This document shows, one piece after another, positions 59,040-64,000 of a DNA stretch of 64,000 nt (position 1 is the first letter of the stretch; every line of letters starts with the position of its first letter). Source of the stretch: Gigantopelta aegis (Eukaryota > Mollusca > Gastropoda > Neomphalida > Peltospiridae); the NCBI RefSeq assembly GCF_016097555.1, contig NC_054704.1, positions 49,323,622 to 49,387,621 of the forward strand, in the 5' to 3' direction. The position numbers and the translations under genes were made by a program. The notes beneath the pieces were generated by a model. It searched no databases. It saw nothing but the letters and a program-made list of their open reading frames with translations, and had not been told where the DNA came from.

Positions 59040-59534
59040 TTTTTGTCACAAAGTTTCAAGTGATACATATAATATAGGAACTATCAGTTTGCATGATAGC
59101 ATTTCTGCTGTGGACATGAACCCTAGACATTGAAGATTGACTTTAAACAATAAAAAAAACAGTAATGTGAATAAATGTATGCTTTTGAATAAATGTATCA
59201 TGTGATATTTATATGTGATTTTAAATTAACCTTTGTTATTGTTTTACATTCTTATATGTTATGCATTCTGAGATGCAAGAGGCAGGTGGTATTGTCCATG
59301 TCCCTGACAGACATCCCTGTTCACACATTGTACGCGCGAGATGTTAATTACATGTGGCTCAGCAGATAAGTGATCTTTAAACATACAAAGACGGTTGTGC
59401 ACAGGTGACTGATGTCACTGCCAACTATGTCCATCTCCTTATTAAAGACCATGCCACTTAATCTGTGAGCATTTACTGTACGATACTGGCCTGTGATTGG
59501 TGATTTGAATTTAATAGCACCATATCCATTTGGT

Positions 59535-59576
<42 letters not shown>

Positions 59577-59973
59577 TTACATATTATACATTCACCATTT
59601 GGCCCAGGATCACATTTTGAAAAAATTACCCTCTGGTATTTTTGAAAGAAAGCCTCCATTTTGACTTATTCAGTTAACCTTAATACTGAAAGTGAGGCTG
59701 TCACAGGGTGTAGGGATACATTCTGATTGAAAAGAATGACATATGACCTGATAGGGGTACAATGCAGGTCAAATCATGTTATAATTTGTGAAATTACAAA
59801 TTTCAATATATAAATATAATAAAATTTAATTTAATTAAAAAAATATATATGTTCATCACCCAAACTGATATCTTGACAATAAGCATGTACATTTTGAGTC
59901 CTGTAACTGTCATAGTTACCTCACAATTAGGTATCAAAGTGTGTCACCCTGTGTCAAACATCCTACTATATCA
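59040..59973. other. 3' flank inside composite element, with 40-base poly(G)
   Basis: AATAAA-type signals near 59140-59195. A 40-base G run lies at 59535-59574. The 103-codon minus ORF gains its Pro run from it and is not a gene. Confidence 0.6.
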
Positions 59974-60421
59974 GGCCTCGGACCACAATTAATTTCACTA
60001 TGTTTTCTCATGTAGCCCCAGTGGCTGTAGCACTTTTATTAATTTCACCAGGCCATTAGCATTTCACAGGAAACATTACCTGCCTGGGCCCAATGAACAC
60101 TCAAAAGGACAACCTCTGTTGTCCAGCTCTTTACCGCGTTATATCAATGTAAACAAACACACGTGGGCTAAGGGACCGAATCACACCCATTTCTGTGCAT
60201 TTTACACAAATTTTGCATGACTTCAAGGTGCTCTGGGGGGACAGTATGCAGTATCCAGTGTAAACCGAGTGCACATATTCACTAAATGCATCCTTGTACC
60301 TGTCAAACCCAGTGTAACAATCCAGTATACAAAGCAGCTCCCCAGCCATTAATCACATAACAAGAAAACTATATTTTCTCGCATTCGTTTCCAAAGGGGT
60401 GGATAACTCTAGTCTGATGCC
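59974..60421 (+). repeat. Right terminal direct repeat
   Basis: 448 bp, GGCCTCGGACCACAATTAAT to ACTCTAGTCTGATGCC, matching the left repeat with two short insertions. Confidence 0.9.
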
Positions 60422-60908
60422 ACTTCGCCCCAAGTTATACCACCGGACGTCACAAAAACGAAACAAAATCGATAAAAATAACTTTTTTTTCTTTCTTCAA
60501 AGAACATTTGTAATAATTGTAAGCGCGGTTTCTTTTTTATAACTAATGCTTTTAAATTATTTTTCTTATTTAAAATAATTAAAATACTTTTAAATAATTT
60601 TGTGAAAAACAAATGTATTGAGTGTTATTCGGCATTCAGTGTTTTATTTGTTAGTTATCATATTTGTTATCATATTTTAACATCTGCAAATACATCAACG
60701 TTCATTATATCATTTACTTCCTTCATCTGGGTTATCTCTTCTTTTTTTGTTATTTACTTACTTTTATAATATACACAAAATAAATGTATCACAGGCGTCG
60801 GAAGATGCCAACAAAAGGGGTGACAGTTGTATATTAATTCGTCATTCAACTGGGGATGTGTAGTTTTCAGTTTAGAGGTAGGCAGGGAAGCGCACGCTTC
60901 TTACAATA
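60422..60908. other. Remnant of TTAA element copy 2, then spacer
   Basis: 60422-60475 continues copy 2 (ACTTCGCCCCAAGTTATACC, GACGTCACAAAAA). Similarity to copy 1 then fades. A CAGGCGTCGGAAGATGCC end near 60792 resembles poly(G) MITEs. No gene. Confidence 0.5.
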
Positions 60909-60912
60909 TTAA

Positions 60913-61294
60913 AGGGACATTCCTGAATTTGCTGCAATGTTTTAAGATGTTATCGACTAATAAAATATTTCTACGATTAAACTTACATATTAAATATATT
61001 TTCTTGTTTAGAATATTAGTGGCTGTATATTAAAAGTGTTTCTGATCGTTCTAATATTTGTACTTGGTTAATTTTCATTTTATTTCCTAAACAATATTTT
61101 TTCGTACGTACGAAATTATTTGAAGACAAAATCCAGTTTGGGCTTCTTACAAATATTAAGACGACCAGAAACACATTGAATATACAGACACTGATATTCT
61201 AAAGCAGAAAATATATTTAATATGTAAGTTTAATCGTAGAAATATTTTATTAGTCGGAAACATCTTACAATGCAGCAAACTCAGGAATGTCCCT
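60913..61294. mobile_element. Foldback element with TTAA flanks, copy 1
   Basis: AGGGACATTCCTGAATTTGC at the left and its complement at the right. The arms of about 180 bp pair across GTACGTAC in the centre. TTAA lies on both sides (60909-60912, 61295-61298). No ORF. Confidence 0.85.
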
Positions 61295-61298
61295 TTAA

Positions 61299-61593
61299 AG
61301 ATATTGTGTTGTTCATTTAATACACTATTACTGTTATCAGCAGATGTTGTGTTGTTCAGTAGGAAAGGTTGAGATGTATATGACAGAGTACTCGCCTGGT
61401 GTACGATGGGTCACAAGATCGACTGCCCTCAGTGGACTTGCCATTGAGGTTTGATCCTACGATAAAGACGCTTCAGAGGAACGCTCTATCAGTTGGGCTA
61501 CGTCCATAAGCGCGACTCGTGAGATATGATTGCAAACTTCACTCGATGAGATATAAATCATATTTGACAAGAAACATGAAATATCCTCTATAT
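61299..61593. other. Spacer with a tRNA-like repeat fragment
   Basis: About 61385-61510 resembles a SINE head region (GGTTTGATCCTACGAT, CAGTTGGGCTACGTCC). No gene. Confidence 0.35.
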
Positions 61594-61965
61594 ATTCCTG
61601 AGTTTGCTGCAATGTTTTAAGATGTTATCGAGTAATAAAATATTTCGACGATTAAACTTACATATTAAATATATTTTCTTGTTTAGAATATTAGTGGCTG
61701 TATATTAAACGTGTTTCTGATCGTTCTAATATTTGTACTAGGTTAATTTTCATTTTATTTCCAAAAAAATATTTGGGCGTACGAAATTATTTGAAGACAA
61801 AATCCAGTTTGGGCTTCTTACAAATATTAAGACAACCAGAAACATATTGAATATACAGACACCGATATTCTAAACCAGAAAATATATTTAATATGTAAGT
61901 TTAATCGTAGAAATACTTTATTAGACGGAAACATCTTACAATGCAGTAAACTCGGGAATGTCCCT
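61594..61965. mobile_element. Foldback element, copy 2
   Basis: Direct copy of 60913-61294 missing the first 10 bases. It ends GGGAATGTCCCT followed by TTAA (61966-61969). Confidence 0.85.
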
Positions 61966-61969
61966 TTAA

Positions 61970-62267
61970 TAGCAATAACAACAATAGCATAAAATAAACT
62001 ATCTCTTCTGAGATAATACAAACTGTGCAAACATCTTACTCTCAGTTAACTATCACACCATAATTAAATTAACATTGGAAAATCATTAGTATTTAGTTGT
62101 AAGAAATAATATTAATTACATTACCATTTAGACATTAGAACTGAATTTAATATACATCATCTATTACTTAATTACTTTAGATAAATATAGTTGCAGAAGA
62201 GTTATTTTACGTATTAATACACCGAACAAGATCCCTCAGTGTTTATGCTAAAGATTACGTAACTAGA
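61970..62267. other. Intergenic, no gene seen
   Basis: AT-rich, no recognisable feature. Confidence 0.4.
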
Positions 62268-62490
62268 AGCGACGCACTCAACACATTTTATTTACGGTTA
62301 TATGGCGTTGGACATATGGTTAAGAACGACACAGATATTGAGAGAGGAAACCCGCTGTCGCCACTTCATGGGCTACTCTTTGCAATTATCAGCAAGGGAT
62401 CTTTTATATACACCATCCCATAGACAGGATATCACATACCACGGCCTTTCATGTACCAGTCGTGGTGCACTGGCTTGAGCGAGCACCAAG
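62268..62490 (-). repeat. SINE type A, head missing
   Basis: Inverted tail (AGCGACGCACTCAACACATT) and body up to GTGCACTGGCTTGAGCGAG. Confidence 0.85.
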
Positions 62491-62657
62491 ACAGAATACC
62501 AGCTTACAGTAGACCCAAGCTTGAAAGTTTAGAACAAAGGACAGACGCAGCGCAAGAATGCAAGTGCTATTGTCAGGTGATTGTGCAAGATTCATGTTTG
62601 TGTTTTTAATCAACATTTCACAGGTTAACAAACTGACTGAAATTTAGCACCTGGAAT

Positions 62658-62880
62658 AAAAGGAAGGAACTGTTTTATTTAATGACGCACTCAACACATT
62701 TTATTTACGTATATATGGCGTCGGACATATAGTTATGGATATTGAGAGAGGAAATCCGCTGTCGCTACTTCATGGGCTACTCTTTTTCGATTAGCAGCAA
62801 GGGATCTTTTATATGAATCATCCCACAGACAGGATAGCACATACCACGGCCTTTGATGTACCAGTCGTGGTGCACTGGCT
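62658..62880 (-). repeat. SINE type A, head missing
   Basis: Inverted tail and body ending GTGGTGCACTGGCT, truncated at nearly the same body position as the copy at 62268. Confidence 0.85.
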
Positions 62881-63159
62881 CTATATTAAAGTAAATGATT
62901 AAATTAAACGAGTACTATCATTTTTAGAATTACCTGGAAGAGACATTGGATTAATTAGGTATAGTAAACATTAAAACATAACATACAATGATTGCCTGTA
63001 AATAACAATAATTTAATTAGTTACAGGACACATATTACAAACATTATAAAATACCATTATATACAGATAAAACTCTTAGTTTTATTCGCGATGCGACAAG
63101 ACGTGTCTTTGTGCTCGCTGCAGTTAGGGGAGGACTGATAGAAACATATTGAGAGCTAC
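62881..63159. other. Intergenic, no gene seen
   Basis: AT-rich until about 63080, then more GC-balanced toward copy B. A TTTTTTTCTTTTAG acceptor-like site lies at about 63221-63234. Confidence 0.4.
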
Positions 63160-63656
63160 TTGAGTATTGCGTCGCGTACACTAGGTCAGGGTCAGGGGCC
63201 GAGTGAGCAACCAGCCAAGCCATTTTTTTCTTTTAGAGTCAGACAGCCGCCGCAACTAGTTTTGGGACAAGATGGCCAGTGGTCCCTAGAGGTCAGCAAA
63301 CTACACCAGCGCTACCACCATCTTGTCAAGACGAATGTAGAGAACGTCAGAAGGGTGTTCAGTGTGCCGAAGCACGGCTTTTACAAGCCGTTGCCAACTG
63401 GTCCTGCCACGAGAGACTACGCGTTTCACAAAGTTAGTCTCGAGGATGGACGTCCAGCTCTGTGCCTTACTGTGAGACAGGAGGCCTCTACCATCAAGGG
63501 CTGCTGCTAGCTTCAATGGGCAACGCGACGATTCATAGGATCTTCAAGATCATCTGTGGTGTTGATTATCCGGCCATCGTCAAGCTAGTAGCATCAACCG
63601 TCTACCAGCAGTACATGTCTCAGCTAGACACCTCCAACTTCTTTAGATCACCCTAG
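63160..63656 (+). pseudogene. Unrecognised ORF family (copy B)
   Basis: Plus-strand coding-like sequence: DGQWSLEVSKLHQRYHHL, then RDYAFHKVSLEDGRPALCLT, then after a +1 frame change near 63470 LYHQGLLLASMGNATIHRIF and KIICGVDYPAIVKL, ending FFRSP and stop. It aligns with copy A (AWKLQVKKIKPAF; DFELHHLRTKEGHSG; TIHRILKAIFGVGYHQII). The GC-richer base composition and shared 3' flank (TTAAACCTTTTGG-like) suggest a mobile family rather than a host gene. Function unknown. Confidence 0.5.
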
Positions 63657-64000
63657 ACGACATCCTCACTACCAACATTCTTTGCCTCCGTGAGTATGGA
63701 CTATTGTCAGACTTAAACCTTTTGGGCCGTTATTTCAAAAACCTTGTTTATTTAAATTTTTTGTAAATAGTCTGACACCCTTTGCTTTTGACAGTCCGTC
63801 TAAATTCCTCAAATCACCTTCAAACTTTGGATGAGCAGTCTATTTTTTGTTTTTGGCCTCAATTTTGACCAGACATGGTTATTCTCAACTTTACTAACTT
63901 TTTCCAAATTTCAGCCCACCTCAAACTGCCACCCTCCTGTGCCTGAATTAGTCACTGGCGGTGTCAGAGGCTAAGTCCGGGTTGGGCGTGCCTGAACCTT
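63657..64000. other. 3' flank of copy B
   Basis: T-rich noncoding. The last 60 bases (GGTGTCAGAGGCTAAGTCCG) resemble the repeat near 2225-2290. Confidence 0.4.

Larger units (their letters stand above)
55960..60421. mobile_element. Composite-looking DNA transposon with Mutator-like gene
   Basis: Outer ends GGCCTCAGACCA and TAGTCTGATGCC are inverted repeats. ACTT flanks both sides (55956-55959, 60422-60425). The empty site is at about 41688 (GACGTCACTTCGCCCC). Each end is a about 390-450-bp unit that itself has the same terminal repeats (55960-56351 and 59974-60421), in direct orientation, around a transposase region. Confidence 0.8.

Noticed and set aside
55960..60421. LTR retrotransposon reading of the 390-450-bp direct repeats
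   Set aside because: Repeats have DNA-transposon inverted ends rather than TG..CA, no primer-binding site or RT is present, and the internal gene is a transposase.

Overview
The window looks like nuclear DNA of a mollusc, probably a gastropod. It is AT-rich and intron-rich. It holds one clear spliced metazoan gene (cytosolic HMG-CoA synthase, minus strand), one single-exon profilin-like gene, and many copies of a tRNA-headed SINE family. The species assignment is inference from the repeat style, not from a search.

Layout. 0-8.4 kb: SINE copies, a 758-bp MITE with TTA target duplications (1180-1937), and the profilin-like gene (4260-4646) with a TATA box. 8.4-15 kb: a pogo/Tigger-like relic (8450-10244) and gene-poor DNA. 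15-22.3 kb: TA-targeting elements packed between (TA)n tracts: two inverted copies of a 1.6-kb Tigger-like element, a Tc1-type transposon with an open transposase frame, and a TIR element carrying a 63-codon ORF. 22.5-35.2 kb: a SINE split by a 5'-truncated RNase H-bearing retrotransposon, then HMG-CoA synthase (start 31658, stop 24001, seven coding exons, likely noncoding first exon and promoter at 35046-35170). Its introns hold MITEs, a 33-bp minisatellite and satellite-like repeats. 35-39.9 kb: SINEs and poly(G/C) sequence.

39.9-43.5 kb: a PIF/Harbinger-type element with long TIRs and TTA duplications. It contains the decayed start of a transposase, a divergently oriented ORF of unrecognised family, and a nested TTAA element. 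A paralogue of the unrecognised ORF lies at 63160-63656. 44-49 kb: SINEs, a near-perfect 79-bp-arm hairpin, a TTAA element and a 5'-truncated non-LTR retrotransposon. 49.2-53.7 kb: a Ginger-type DNA transposon relic whose integrase-like transposase is split by introns; reading frames rejoin across the predicted splice sites. 54.5-60.5 kb: a second copy of the TTAA element, carrying a non-LTR 3' end and a 4.46-kb composite-looking element with a Mutator-like transposase relic. The first TTAA copy provides the empty site. 60.9-64 kb: foldback elements, SINEs and the second copy of the unrecognised ORF.

Only HMG-CoA synthase (mevalonate pathway) and the profilin-like gene are likely ordinary host genes. 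The rest is mostly a nested record of transposon families. Exon limits and element ends were read by eye from GT/AG signals, frames and repeat comparison.
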